Shown piece after piece: positions 44,783 through 52,810 of a DNA stretch of 64,000 bases (position 1 is its first letter; every line of letters begins with the position of its first letter). Both the position numbers and the translations under genes were made by a program. Source of the DNA: CBDHEY01 sp965262305. Lineage in GTDB: Bacteria > Pseudomonadota > Gammaproteobacteria > Pseudomonadales > Cellvibrionaceae. The notes under the pieces are model-generated. The model saw nothing but the letters and a program-made list of their open reading frames with translations, was not told the DNA's origin and searched no databases. The DNA is taken from assembly GCA_965262305.1 (NCBI GenBank), contig CBDHEY010000004.1:744001-808000 (forward strand), in the 5' to 3' direction.

Positions 44783-45364
44783 ATGAAAATTTTATTTTTG
44801 GTAACTGTTGTTTTATTGTCGGGTTGCAGCGCGAGCTTGAAAGATTACGAATCCGGTAAGCCTGAGTTGAGGTTAGAAGAATTTTTTTCAGGAGAAATGA
44901 TTGCAATTGGCGTTATTCAAAAATATTCATCGAAACTTACCCGACATTTTTGTGTTGAGTTAACAGGTACGTGGAAAAAAAATACCGATGATAAATTACA
45001 AGGAACTTTATTTGAACGCTTTTACTATGACGATGGCGAAATTCAAGATAGGACCTGGGTGCTAATCAGAGAAAATAATCCAGACCGGGTAATTTATACA
45101 GGAACTGCAGAGGATGTTATCGGTGAAGCGAAGGGAGAGGTAGTGGGAAATGTCCTAAACTGGAAATACAAATTGGATGTTCCCGTAAAAAATAAGAAAG
45201 GTGATGTAAGCAACATTGTTTTTAATGTGGATGATTGGATCTATCTGCTAACTGAAGACCGAGCTTATAATCGTTCCAAACTGAAAAAGTTCGGTATCTC
45301 GCTGGGTGAGGTAACGATTTTTTTTGACAAAAACGTTACAAGTTGCCAGCGCGACGCTTCTTGA
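44783..45364 (+). CDS. DUF3833 lipoprotein
   Basis: 193 residues from ATG 44783; the TTG at 44771 is not needed. Lipobox SGC in VLLSGCSASLKDYESGKPE. The body fits DUF3833 (LRLEEFFSGEMIAIGVIQKY, FYYDDGEIQDRTWVL). Last gene of the ChrR-linked operon, one base after the previous stop. Probably an envelope lipid-handling partner. Confidence 0.9.
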   Translation: MKILFLVTVVLLSGCSASLKDYESGKPELRLEEFFSGEMIAIGVIQKYSSKLTRHFCVELTGTWKKNTDDKLQGTLFERFYYDDGEIQDRTWVLIRENNPDRVIYTGTAEDVIGEAKGEVVGNVLNWKYKLDVPVKNKKGDVSNIVFNVDDWIYLLTEDRAYNRSKLKKFGISLGEVTIFFDKNVTSCQRDAS

Positions 45365-45401
45365 GAATGACTAAAGGTCACTGCCATAGTCTTTATTAGT
45401 A

Positions 45402-45422
45402 ATCTATTGTGAAACAATAGAT
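45402..45422. terminator. AT-rich hairpin after the lipid operon
   Basis: Exact stem ATCTATTGT / ACAATAGAT with a GAA loop, 38 bases after the DUF3833 stop. No GC clamp, so termination would be weak. Confidence 0.35.
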
Positions 45423-45652
45423 ATATTTCCTTTCCGAAATTTTATAACCAAAAGCCTGAAAAAGATCAAATAGACTCCAAAAAAACTGTTTAACAATGTC
45501 ATTGAGCTTAATGGAATTTCCACTATCTTTGAACTAAACGGTTGTTGCCATAATAAAATATACAATACAATCGCTACAGTCAGTCCAAAATAAAAGACTG
45601 TGGATAATAATTGTTCACTATTAAAGATACAAATTGAATTTAGAGCAAGTAT
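45404..45652 (-). pseudogene. Possible remnant of a small membrane protein
   Basis: An 82-codon open frame on the minus strand in the 340-base gap reads as protein (LSTVFYFGLTVAIVLYILLW, then SMTLLNSFFGVYLIFFRLLV), with two likely membrane helices and a basic end. No ATG or GTG lies near its 5' end (only a CTG or internal TTG), so it looks like a decayed gene or C-terminal fragment. No family recognised. The rest of 45365-45704 shows nothing else. Confidence 0.3.
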
Positions 45653-45704
45653 TTAGCATGGAGATACTTGTTTTTAGGAGCTACAGCCGCTTTTGGGTTC
45701 TTTG

Positions 45705-46988
45705 ATGTTTAAGTTTACCGTTAGAATACATTTAGTTTTCATACCGATCCTTCTTTTGATTCCAATAAACACCTATAGTGTCAGTTTTGGAGTGTATGAC
45801 GCTCGCTCTTTTGCTATGGGTGGCGCAGGTGTAGCGGTAGGTGAAGAGCGCCAAGCTCAATACTATAACCCTGCGTTGCTTGGGTTTGAAGATGAGCTTG
45901 AAGAAGACTCCTTAAATGGACGCTTTACGTTTCCGGATCTTGTTGTGCAATACACAAGTGGAAGTTTTAACGAAGCTGAAGCAATCCTTGATGAGGATTA
46001 CGAAGAGCAACTCACAGGCGCAATTGATGCATTTAATGCAAATCCTAGCGCTGACAATGCCCGCGCTGTTTCGGCAATTAGTGTGCGTTTGAGAACGGAT
46101 ATTCGTCGTTTTCAGGGCGAAGATGTTTATGGTGATCTTTATCTGGGTTTGCTAGTAAGCGAACCTGCGGATTCGGAAGGCGGCAGTTTCTTTTTTGGCG
46201 TCCGTACCCTAGGTTTTGCCGAAAATAATATTTCTAGCGAAGATATTCAGCTTGTTACAGACTATATAAATACTTTAGATTTTATTGCAAGTGATGGTGA
46301 AGAAGGTGAGTTCAATCCAGAGCTGTTTGATGAAAATGGCAACCTTATTGATACGCTCGATAACTTGACGTCGACAGCAAATGTCTCTGGGCTTGCAATA
46401 TTCGAATGGGGTATAGCTGCTGCTGCAGCTTCAGAATATCGAAATTTTATATTCTCCGTTGGCATTACCCCTAAATTTAAGAGAACTGAAGTTTATTCCG
46501 AGCAGATAGAGATTCCCGAGCTTGATGTGTCTTATGAAGAAAACTCAGAAAATTTCCATTCATTGAATTTTGATCTTGGTTTTGTTGCTGAATACAAAAA
46601 TAACTTCCGTTTAGGGCTTACTATTAAAGATGCATTAACCGAATCGTTTACTACCCCTCAAAACGTTAAGATTGATATAACGCCTCGTGCTAGGTTAGGT
46701 CTTGCCTATATTAGTAAATATTTAGATATTGGTTTTGACTATGATATTACAAAAAATGACTTCACTGTTGCTAATTTGCAAAGCCAGGAAATGGCAATAG
46801 GCTTCGATCTAAAATTACTTAAAAATTTACATTTACGAGCAGGTTATCGAGACAACGCTCATGACGAGTTAGCAGGAATTTTTACTTATGGTGCTAGCTT
46901 ACATATAGGACGAATATTTTCTGAATTTTCTTTAATGCAAAATCCAGAACAATTTGGCGCATCATTTAATTTAGGTGTGACTTTTTAA
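45705..46988 (+). CDS. TraF_2-family outer-membrane beta-barrel protein
   Basis: 427 residues from ATG 45705. Signal peptide (IHLVFIPILLLIPINTYS), then FGVYDARSFAMGGAGVAVGE, the FadL-like start of this family, and many amphipathic strands ending in ...ASFNLGVTF with terminal aromatic. Databases call the family 'conjugal transfer TraF', but no conjugation gene is present and the fold is that of a FadL-type transporter or porin. Hydrophobic-ligand uptake is a fair guess. Confidence 0.85.
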   Translation: MFKFTVRIHLVFIPILLLIPINTYSVSFGVYDARSFAMGGAGVAVGEERQAQYYNPALLGFEDELEEDSLNGRFTFPDLVVQYTSGSFNEAEAILDEDYEEQLTGAIDAFNANPSADNARAVSAISVRLRTDIRRFQGEDVYGDLYLGLLVSEPADSEGGSFFFGVRTLGFAENNISSEDIQLVTDYINTLDFIASDGEEGEFNPELFDENGNLIDTLDNLTSTANVSGLAIFEWGIAAAAASEYRNFIFSVGITPKFKRTEVYSEQIEIPELDVSYEENSENFHSLNFDLGFVAEYKNNFRLGLTIKDALTESFTTPQNVKIDITPRARLGLAYISKYLDIGFDYDITKNDFTVANLQSQEMAIGFDLKLLKNLHLRAGYRDNAHDELAGIFTYGASLHIGRIFSEFSLMQNPEQFGASFNLGVTF

Positions 46989-47004
46989 TTTAATACAAAA
47001 ACTA

Positions 47005-47027
47005 TAGAGTGATATCTACTCTTTTTT
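47005..47027 (+). terminator. Possible terminator of the TraF_2-like gene
   Basis: AGAGT / ACTCT stem with a 7-base loop followed by TTTTT. Five pairs only. Confidence 0.4.
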
Positions 47028-47078
47028 GGTAACTTCGATTTTCTTAACTTCAATCGTTTATTTCTAGTGAGGTGATAA

Positions 47079-48080
47079 ATGATGTTTTTAGGGCTCAATA
47101 TAAAGTGTTTTTTGATTTTTTTCCTTTGCGCTAATGCCGTAGGAGAAAATAGTTCGAAATTAGAAGACGATAGCGCTTTTTCCTTTGCTTTAATTGGTGA
47201 TGTGCCTTATGGCGCTCAACCTAAAATAGATTTTCCTCCTTTTGATAATTTAGTCTCGTCGATCAATGCAGACAACAATGTAGATTGGGTTTTGCATGCG
47301 GGTGATATAAAGAGTGGTGGTACTTCTTGTAGTGATATGATGCTAGAAGATCGCTTAAATCGCTTTCGGAAATTTAACAAACCCTTTGTTTTAACCCCTG
47401 GTGATAATGAATGGACTGACTGTCACAGAGTTGGTGCTGGAATGCATTCTCCTCTAGAAAGACTGGAAAAAATTCGTACGCTTTTTTACTCAAAAACTTC
47501 GAGCTTAATCGATTCTGAACAACTAAAAGTTGTCTCTCAATCAAGTCGGAAGATGTTTTCAAATTATGTTGAAAATGTAATTTGGTATAAAAATAAAGTA
47601 ACTTTCGCAACTATTCATGCGTCAGGCAGTAAAAATGGCCTTGCCGATTTCGATAAAAACTCATCGATAAAAAGAAGCTTAGAGGATGACTCTGCAGTTA
47701 AAGAAAGGATAAATTCTGCTATTGCTTGGCTAAATTATATTTTTGAAGAATCTAAGGATAGTGCGGGAATTTTTATTATGATTCATGCCAATCCCGGTTT
47801 CGAAAAAAATAAACGACCAAAGGGTGAGGGTTATATCGATTTTATAACGTCACTTGAAGAACATGTGAAAAATTTTAAAAAACCCGTTGTTCTGGCCCAT
47901 GGGGATTCCCATTATTTTCGTATTGATAAACCTTATTTTACTTCTGGCAGTAGTTATTATAACTTTACTCGAATAGAGACCTTCGCTGCGCCAGATTATC
48001 ATTGGATTAAGGTTAATGTTTTACCAGATAGTCGCTCAGTTTTTTATTTTGATACGGTAGAAGTTTCTACAAACAAATAA
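47079..48080 (+). CDS. Exported metallophosphatase (calcineurin-like)
   Basis: 333 residues. Signal peptide (LNIKCFLIFFLCANAVG); GAGGTGATAA before the ATG. Metal-site motifs: ALIGDVPYG (D-x-...), HAGDIKSGG (GD), GDNEWTDC (GDNE/H), MIHANPG and AHGDSHYFRI. Probably a periplasmic phosphodiesterase or phosphatase; no substrate indicated. Confidence 0.88.
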   Translation: MMFLGLNIKCFLIFFLCANAVGENSSKLEDDSAFSFALIGDVPYGAQPKIDFPPFDNLVSSINADNNVDWVLHAGDIKSGGTSCSDMMLEDRLNRFRKFNKPFVLTPGDNEWTDCHRVGAGMHSPLERLEKIRTLFYSKTSSLIDSEQLKVVSQSSRKMFSNYVENVIWYKNKVTFATIHASGSKNGLADFDKNSSIKRSLEDDSAVKERINSAIAWLNYIFEESKDSAGIFIMIHANPGFEKNKRPKGEGYIDFITSLEEHVKNFKKPVVLAHGDSHYFRIDKPYFTSGSSYYNFTRIETFAAPDYHWIKVNVLPDSRSVFYFDTVEVSTNK

Positions 48081-48232
48081 TGTTTATTTCTTATTAAGGG
48101 TTTACAGTTTCCGTTAACGTCACTTCTCGTTTTTTTAGCTATTCTATTTATTTCTTCTGTAAGAATTTTTTATTATCTTCTTTGCTTTTACCAGCTTATT
48201 TGGTTTAGTTCAGGAAATGTTCTTTTAAAGCC

Positions 48233-48269
48233 AAAAAGAGGGCTTGTAACCAAGTTACTCGCCCTTTTA
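48233..48269 (-). terminator. Terminator of the cyanate operon
   Basis: On the minus strand, GGGCGAGTAAC ... GTTACAAGCCC forms a two-part stem and is followed by TCTTTTTGG. Placed 6 bases after the DUF1348 stop, at the end of the operon. Confidence 0.75.
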
Positions 48270-48274
48270 TAGAA

Positions 48275-48751
48275 TTATAACCCTAATTCTGTGAGTCCAG
48301 GAAAATCTTCGGGTCTGAGTTCGCCCTCCCAAGTAAAAAGCCTATCTTCTTCTTTTATTGGGACATCATTTATGCTCGCATGTCTTTCTTTCATCAAGCC
48401 GTTCTCATCGAATGCCCAGTTTTCGTTTCCATAAGAACGAAACCAGTTTCCTTCTGTATCGTGCCATTCGTAAGCAAATCTGACTGCAATGCGATCTTCG
48501 CCGTGGGCCCAAATTTCTTTTATCAATTTGTAGCTCTTTTCTTTCTCCCATTTTTCAGTAAGAAAAGAAACGATTTCATCGCGACCACTAATAAACTGCG
48601 AGCGGTTTCGCCATTTGCTATCTGGCGTGTAGGCTAAAGAAACTGCTTCAGGGTTTTTAGTATTCCAAGCATTTTCCGCCTTGCGTGCTTTAGCTACAGC
48701 ATCTTCGTAGCTAAAGGGCGGTATTGGTGGTCTCGCTGTTTCACTATTCAT
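48275..48751 (-). CDS. DUF1348 NTF2-like protein
   Basis: 158 residues. Family signature AENAWNTKNPEAVSLAYTPD, KWRNRSQFISGRDEIVSFLT and RFAYEWHDTEGNWFRSYGNE. The family is common but unassigned; NTF2-like fold with a possible pocket. It is the last gene of the cyn operon, separated from cynS by a hairpin. Its link to cyanate use is by context only. Confidence 0.9.
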   Translation of the reverse strand: MNSETARPPIPPFSYEDAVAKARKAENAWNTKNPEAVSLAYTPDSKWRNRSQFISGRDEIVSFLTEKWEKEKSYKLIKEIWAHGEDRIAVRFAYEWHDTEGNWFRSYGNENWAFDENGLMKERHASINDVPIKEEDRLFTWEGELRPEDFPGLTELGL

Positions 48752-48771
48752 TCTCTGCTCCTAAAAATAAT

Positions 48772-48791
48772 AAACCGCCTCGCAGCGGTTT
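48772..48791 (-). terminator. Hairpin between cynS and the DUF1348 gene
   Basis: AAACCGC / GCGGTTT stem of seven pairs with a 6-base loop, followed on the minus strand by ATTATTTTTAG. It may lower expression of DUF1348 relative to cynS. Confidence 0.5.
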
Positions 48792-48815
48792 TTATGATAG
48801 TTTTAGATATTTTGA

Positions 48816-49256
48816 TTACCAAGATTTATAAGGTAAGAATTTACCATTCATAGTCAAAAGCACTCTATCTCCCTTAGGGTTTTCCTCTTTATCTACCTCC
48901 ATAGAAAAATCAATTGCGCTCATAATGCCATCGCCAAATTTTTCTTGAATTACCTCTTTAAGCGTATCACCATAGACGCCAACGATTTCGTAAAGGCGAT
49001 ATATTAGGGGATCCGTTGGCACTGCTTGATCCCAAACCTTGGTTGGAAATGCTTCTAACGCCTCTGTTACTTCTGGGCCTAGTCCTAAATACTCTGTGAT
49101 GGCACTGGCTTTCTCTGCAGGAGCACTATTCATTCCCAGACAAGCTGATGCTAGCCAAACGGGCGACATATCTAATGCACTTCCCAGATCTTCCCAGGTT
49201 AACTTCTTTTCTTTTTTAACCGCAATAATCGCATCGGTCATAGATTCTTTATTCAT
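48816..49256 (-). CDS. cynS: Cyanate hydratase (cyanase)
   Basis: Turns cyanate plus bicarbonate into ammonia and two CO2. 146 residues; N-terminal helical domain and C-terminal catalytic region. The active-site residues Arg87, Glu90 and Ser113 lie at the same spacing as E. coli R96/E99/S122. Third from the ABC importer genes and 48 bases after the ATPase gene. Feeds the glutamine synthetases with ammonia. Confidence 0.97.
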   Translation of the reverse strand: MNKESMTDAIIAVKKEKKLTWEDLGSALDMSPVWLASACLGMNSAPAEKASAITEYLGLGPEVTEALEAFPTKVWDQAVPTDPLIYRLYEIVGVYGDTLKEVIQEKFGDGIMSAIDFSMEVDKEENPKGDRVLLTMNGKFLPYKSW

Positions 49257-49304
49257 AGGTTTTTCTCCTAGTTTATGTAAAGATCGTCTCTCTTTTTTAA
49301 CGAC

Positions 49305-50225
49305 TTATGTTGCAACATATAATCGTTGTTGTGAATCAGCACCTTCATTTGTTTTTTTTTCAACTTCATTGTCTGTTTCTGCAGTCTCAATTGTTGGATC
49401 AACCACAATGGGTTTTTCTAACACTTGCTTTCCAGAATATTCAGATGAGCGAGAAACAAGAAAGTTAACGAGATGATTTCTAATTTTGTAATATCCTGGG
49501 TCTTCAATTACTTTTGCACGTTCTCGTGGCCTAGGTATGTTCACTTTCACTGACTCTGCAATACAAGCCCCAGGACCGTTAGACATTAACAGGATGCGAT
49601 CTGCTAGGAGTATGGCTTCGTCAACATCATGAGTGATCATGAAAACTGTTTGTTGGGTTTCGCTCCAAATTTTGATTAGTTCGTCCTGGATTATTCCGCG
49701 AGTAAGTGCATCAAGTGCGCCAAAAGGTTCGTCAAGTAACAGCAGTTTTGGTGATGTAGCAAAAGCGCGCGCAATACTTACACGTTGACGCATCCCTCCA
49801 GAGAGTTCCGAAGGTTTAAGCTCAATAGACGATCCAAGTCCCACCATTTCTAAGTAGTGTTTACTGTGATCTTCAATTTGCTTTTTGCTCCAGCTAGGCC
49901 AGCGCGCGCGCACACCAAAAGTAACATTGTGAAGTGCCGTTAGCCAAGGCAAAAGACTGTAGTTTTGAAAAACAACTCCTCGATCTAAGCTTGAGCCTTT
50001 GACTTCTTTTCCATCCATAATGACGAAACCCTCAGAGGCTTCGTCTAATCCTGCCAAAACATTTAAAATAGTTGATTTTCCGCAACCAGAATGCCCAATA
50101 ATACAAACAAATTCACCCTTACTAATTTCCATACTAACATTTTCAAAAACAACGAAATCTTCGCCCTTGTTTTTACTAGGGTACTTCTTCGATAGATTTT
50201 CAACTTGTAAAAATTCTGATGACAT
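49305..50225 (-). CDS. cynD: ABC importer ATPase (cyanate/nitrate type)
   Basis: 306 residues. Walker A GHSGCGKST, signature LSGGMRQRVSIARAF, Walker B LLLLDEPFGALD and H-loop ITHDVDEAILLAD. Closest to NrtD/SsuB/TauB-like ATPases. The C-terminal 50 residues are acidic and rich in Thr/Glu (VVDPTIETAETDNEVEKKTN), beyond the usual domain. Two bases after the permease gene; neighbouring cynS identifies the likely substrate as cyanate. Confidence 0.92.
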   Translation of the reverse strand: MSSEFLQVENLSKKYPSKNKGEDFVVFENVSMEISKGEFVCIIGHSGCGKSTILNVLAGLDEASEGFVIMDGKEVKGSSLDRGVVFQNYSLLPWLTALHNVTFGVRARWPSWSKKQIEDHSKHYLEMVGLGSSIELKPSELSGGMRQRVSIARAFATSPKLLLLDEPFGALDALTRGIIQDELIKIWSETQQTVFMITHDVDEAILLADRILLMSNGPGACIAESVKVNIPRPRERAKVIEDPGYYKIRNHLVNFLVSRSSEYSGKQVLEKPIVVDPTIETAETDNEVEKKTNEGADSQQRLYVAT

Positions 50226-50227
50226 TT

Positions 50228-51061
50228 TTACTCCTCATAGGCAACAAGTCGTGAGATGCCGTTTAAGGCGAGATCTAATAGCATTCCTACTAATCCAATC
50301 ATGATGATTGAAAAAATAACGCTGTTTAGGTCGAGATTATTCCATTCGTTCCAAACGTAGTAGCCGATTCCCGTGCCTCCAACTAGCATTTCTGCCGCGA
50401 CTATCACAAGCCAGGCTATTCCAATTGAGATTCGCATACCGGTAAGAATAGTCGGAGCTGCAGCAGGAAGAACGACGGTGAGTGCGGTTCTTATCGGGCT
50501 TAGCTCGTGTGTCTGGGCCACACGAATCCAATCTTTACGCACGTTGGCGACACCAAATGCTGTGTTAATCAGCATTGGCCATATGGAGCAAATAAAAATA
50601 ACAAAAATAGCAGACTTTTCTGAGTCTTTAATAATGAATAAAGCCAAAGGCATCCATGCCAACGGAGATATCGGTCTTAAAACTTGAATATAGGGATTCA
50701 GGGCTTTGTACATGAGCGGTGACATGCCAATGACGAATCCCAGCGGTATCGCAACTAGAGCCGCTGCAAGATAACCTGTTAAAACTCGGAGAAGAGAATA
50801 GGCGAGTTGAATACCTATTCCTTTATCGTTTGGGCCTGCATCATAAAATGGATCGCTGAGTTCATCGTAAGCGTGCCCAAAAACCTGCGAAGGAGGTGGA
50901 ACGCGAGCTTGTTCATCAACACCTCCCATTAAGAGGGCAAATTCATCGAGTGCTTCTTCGGCTTCTGGGGGTTGATTCATCGCCTCCCATGCACCTAGAG
51001 CAATCAATAGCAGCACAACAGATAGAAGAGCCGCTCTCACATTTAATGAAGCCAAGATCAA
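50228..51061 (-). CDS. cynB: ABC importer permease (cyanate/nitrate type)
   Basis: 277 residues with five to six membrane spans and the inner-membrane coupling loop ELSPIRTALTVVLPAAAPTI (EAA-type motif). An N-terminal insertion (about 25-90) is partly acidic, seen also in NrtB/CmpB relatives. Overlaps the substrate-binding protein gene by four bases, so coupled. Confidence 0.92.
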   Translation of the reverse strand: MILASLNVRAALLSVVLLLIALGAWEAMNQPPEAEEALDEFALLMGGVDEQARVPPPSQVFGHAYDELSDPFYDAGPNDKGIGIQLAYSLLRVLTGYLAAALVAIPLGFVIGMSPLMYKALNPYIQVLRPISPLAWMPLALFIIKDSEKSAIFVIFICSIWPMLINTAFGVANVRKDWIRVAQTHELSPIRTALTVVLPAAAPTILTGMRISIGIAWLVIVAAEMLVGGTGIGYYVWNEWNNLDLNSVIFSIIMIGLVGMLLDLALNGISRLVAYEE

Positions 51062-52533
51062 GTCCTCTTAATTGCAAAGCTCTCTACGTATTCATCAGGT
51101 TTAGAATAGTCAAATTCTTTACCCATGATCGTGTAGTTTTTATAAGTTTTAGATGGCGGCTCGTAACCCAGGTTTTTCATTACCTCAGCGGTTTCAGAGG
51201 CTACATAAACCTGCTCTGCAATGCCTTTATAATCAACGTCGCCCGAAATATAACCCCAGCGTTTCATTTGAGACAGAATCCATACCGCCATGGAATGCCA
51301 TGGGAAAGGATCGAAATCGATTCGATCGGGTACATCAAATACTTTCTTTTCGAGACCGTCAACATATCTACCTGTAAGCACTTGTTTAATAACTACTTCG
51401 GGTTGATTCAAATAGTTTTTAGGTGCAATAGCTTTCGAAATTTCTGCACGATTTTCCGCTTTAGAAGAAAAGTGGGTAGCATCGACAATAGATTTGAATA
51501 AAGCTGCATAGGTGTTTGGCATTTCAGTTGCAAATTTTTGTGGGCATGCAAATGCGCAACAAGGATGACCTTCCCAAATATCTCTGGTTAACATGTGAAG
51601 GAAGCCAACCTTCTCATAAACTGCTCGTTGGTTAAATGGGTCTGGAGAGAGGTAACCGTCAAGATTACCAGCTCGAAGATTGGCAACCATTTCTGGTGGA
51701 GGAACTACTCGGATTTGAATATCTTGATCCGGGTCTAAACCGAACTCAGCAACATAGTAACGAAGCAATAAATTATGCATGGAGTAATCAAATGGAACAC
51801 CAAACTTGAATCCTTTCCAGTCCTTAGGGTTTCTTTTATTTCGATGTTTCATGTGTAAAACAATTGCTTGGCCATTAATATTTTCTACGGCAGGCATGAT
51901 ATAAGGTTCAGCAGTCGAACCTGCGCCCATTGTCATAGCTAAAGGCATTGGGGTTAGCATGTGTGATGCGTCATACTCACCGTTAAGAGATTTATCGCGC
52001 GCTACAGCCCATCCTGCTGTTTTGATTACTTCAACATCTAGTCCATACTTGGCATAGAAACCCATTGGATGTGCCATAATAATTGGTGTGGCACAGGTAA
52101 TTGGAACAAAACCAACGGATAATTTTTTCTTTTCGAGCTTTCCAACAGAATCTTTGGCGGCTGCTTTAACCTTCTCTAAAGGAATAATCGAAGAAAGTGC
52201 CGCAGTGAAAGTTGTGCCGCCAACGGTTTTAATAAAGTTGCGACGTGATTGATCGTTGTTACCAAATATACCTCTTACAATAGCGCTTTCAATGATTCGA
52301 TCTAGCATGTCATCTGAGGTATCGAATTCGGTATCGTCATCAGCTGCTGGCTCGGATATGGTTTGATCTACCACCATCGAATCAGCTTGCTTTTCTAAAA
52401 GTTGAGTTATTTCTTTATCTGTTAGTTCTCTTCCGGCCAGCATCTCGGCTGTACAGACGTCACATTGACATCCAAGCGTATGGTTTAACCTGGTATTGCC
52501 ATCGAAAGGATTACCTAAACTTTTTATACCCAT
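51058..52533 (-). CDS. cynA: ABC substrate-binding protein (NrtA/CmpA/CynA type)
   Basis: 491 residues. Unusual front: residues 1-90 form a polar, acidic stretch with a Cys cluster (CQCDVC, residues about 22-27), then a Tat-like signal SRRNFIKTVGG at about 97-107, then the ligand-binding domain (SVGFVPITCATPIIMAHPMG, GFKFGVPFDYSMHNLLLRYY, GNLDGYLSPDPFNQRA). In canonical NrtA proteins the signal peptide is at the start; here about 95 residues would remain cytosolic or be removed. First gene of the operon, with a sigma54 promoter upstream. AGGAGA precedes the ATG. Confidence 0.92.
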   Translation of the reverse strand: MGIKSLGNPFDGNTRLNHTLGCQCDVCTAEMLAGRELTDKEITQLLEKQADSMVVDQTISEPAADDDTEFDTSDDMLDRIIESAIVRGIFGNNDQSRRNFIKTVGGTTFTAALSSIIPLEKVKAAAKDSVGKLEKKKLSVGFVPITCATPIIMAHPMGFYAKYGLDVEVIKTAGWAVARDKSLNGEYDASHMLTPMPLAMTMGAGSTAEPYIMPAVENINGQAIVLHMKHRNKRNPKDWKGFKFGVPFDYSMHNLLLRYYVAEFGLDPDQDIQIRVVPPPEMVANLRAGNLDGYLSPDPFNQRAVYEKVGFLHMLTRDIWEGHPCCAFACPQKFATEMPNTYAALFKSIVDATHFSSKAENRAEISKAIAPKNYLNQPEVVIKQVLTGRYVDGLEKKVFDVPDRIDFDPFPWHSMAVWILSQMKRWGYISGDVDYKGIAEQVYVASETAEVMKNLGYEPPSKTYKNYTIMGKEFDYSKPDEYVESFAIKRT

Positions 52534-52604
52534 ATTGCTCTCCTAGTGTGTTTTATGCACCGAGTTGATGCGCTATTAATTTTTATAATTTCTCGATAAT
52601 TGAA

Positions 52605-52623
52605 TAGCAATTGCAGTGCCAGG
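52605..52623 (-). promoter_or_regulatory. Sigma54 (-24/-12) promoter of the cyn operon
   Basis: On the minus strand: CCTGGCACTGCAATTGCTA. GG (-24) and GC (-12) are ten bases apart, matching TGGCAC-N5-TTGC. Located about 70-90 bases before the cynA ATG and facing the right way. The divergent gene is a sigma54 activator, so the match is supported by context. Confidence 0.92.
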
Positions 52624-52688
52624 CTTGCTGAATTAGCTACATGGCCTAGTTTCAGGTGCTCTAGGCTCAATAGATTTATTTTTTTGTG

Positions 52689-52739
52689 ACGAAATATCGT
52701 TAAAAACGAAATATCGTTAATTCATTAACGAAATATCGT
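52689..52739. promoter_or_regulatory. Three direct copies of ACGAAATATCGT: likely enhancer sites
   Basis: Exact 12-base units at 52689-52700, 52706-52717 and 52728-52739. Each is an imperfect dyad with half-sites ACGA and TCGT. Unit starts are 17 and 22 bases apart. They lie 68-134 bases upstream of the -24 element, the normal enhancer distance, and 72 bases before the activator's own ATG, so autoregulation is possible. Confidence 0.85.
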
Positions 52740-52810
52740 GAATGTGGCGTGGTTTTTGTAGGGTGAGCAAGGTTAATGTTTTTATCGATAAATGGTGAGA
52801 ATAATTTTTT

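Noticed and set aside
45705..46988. Conjugation system from the 'TraF' family name
   Set aside because: Single gene, FadL-like sequence, no tra or mob genes.
52689..52739. Triple repeat read as a mini CRISPR
   Set aside because: Units are only 12 bases with 5- and 10-base spacers, no cas genes; enhancer sites explain it.
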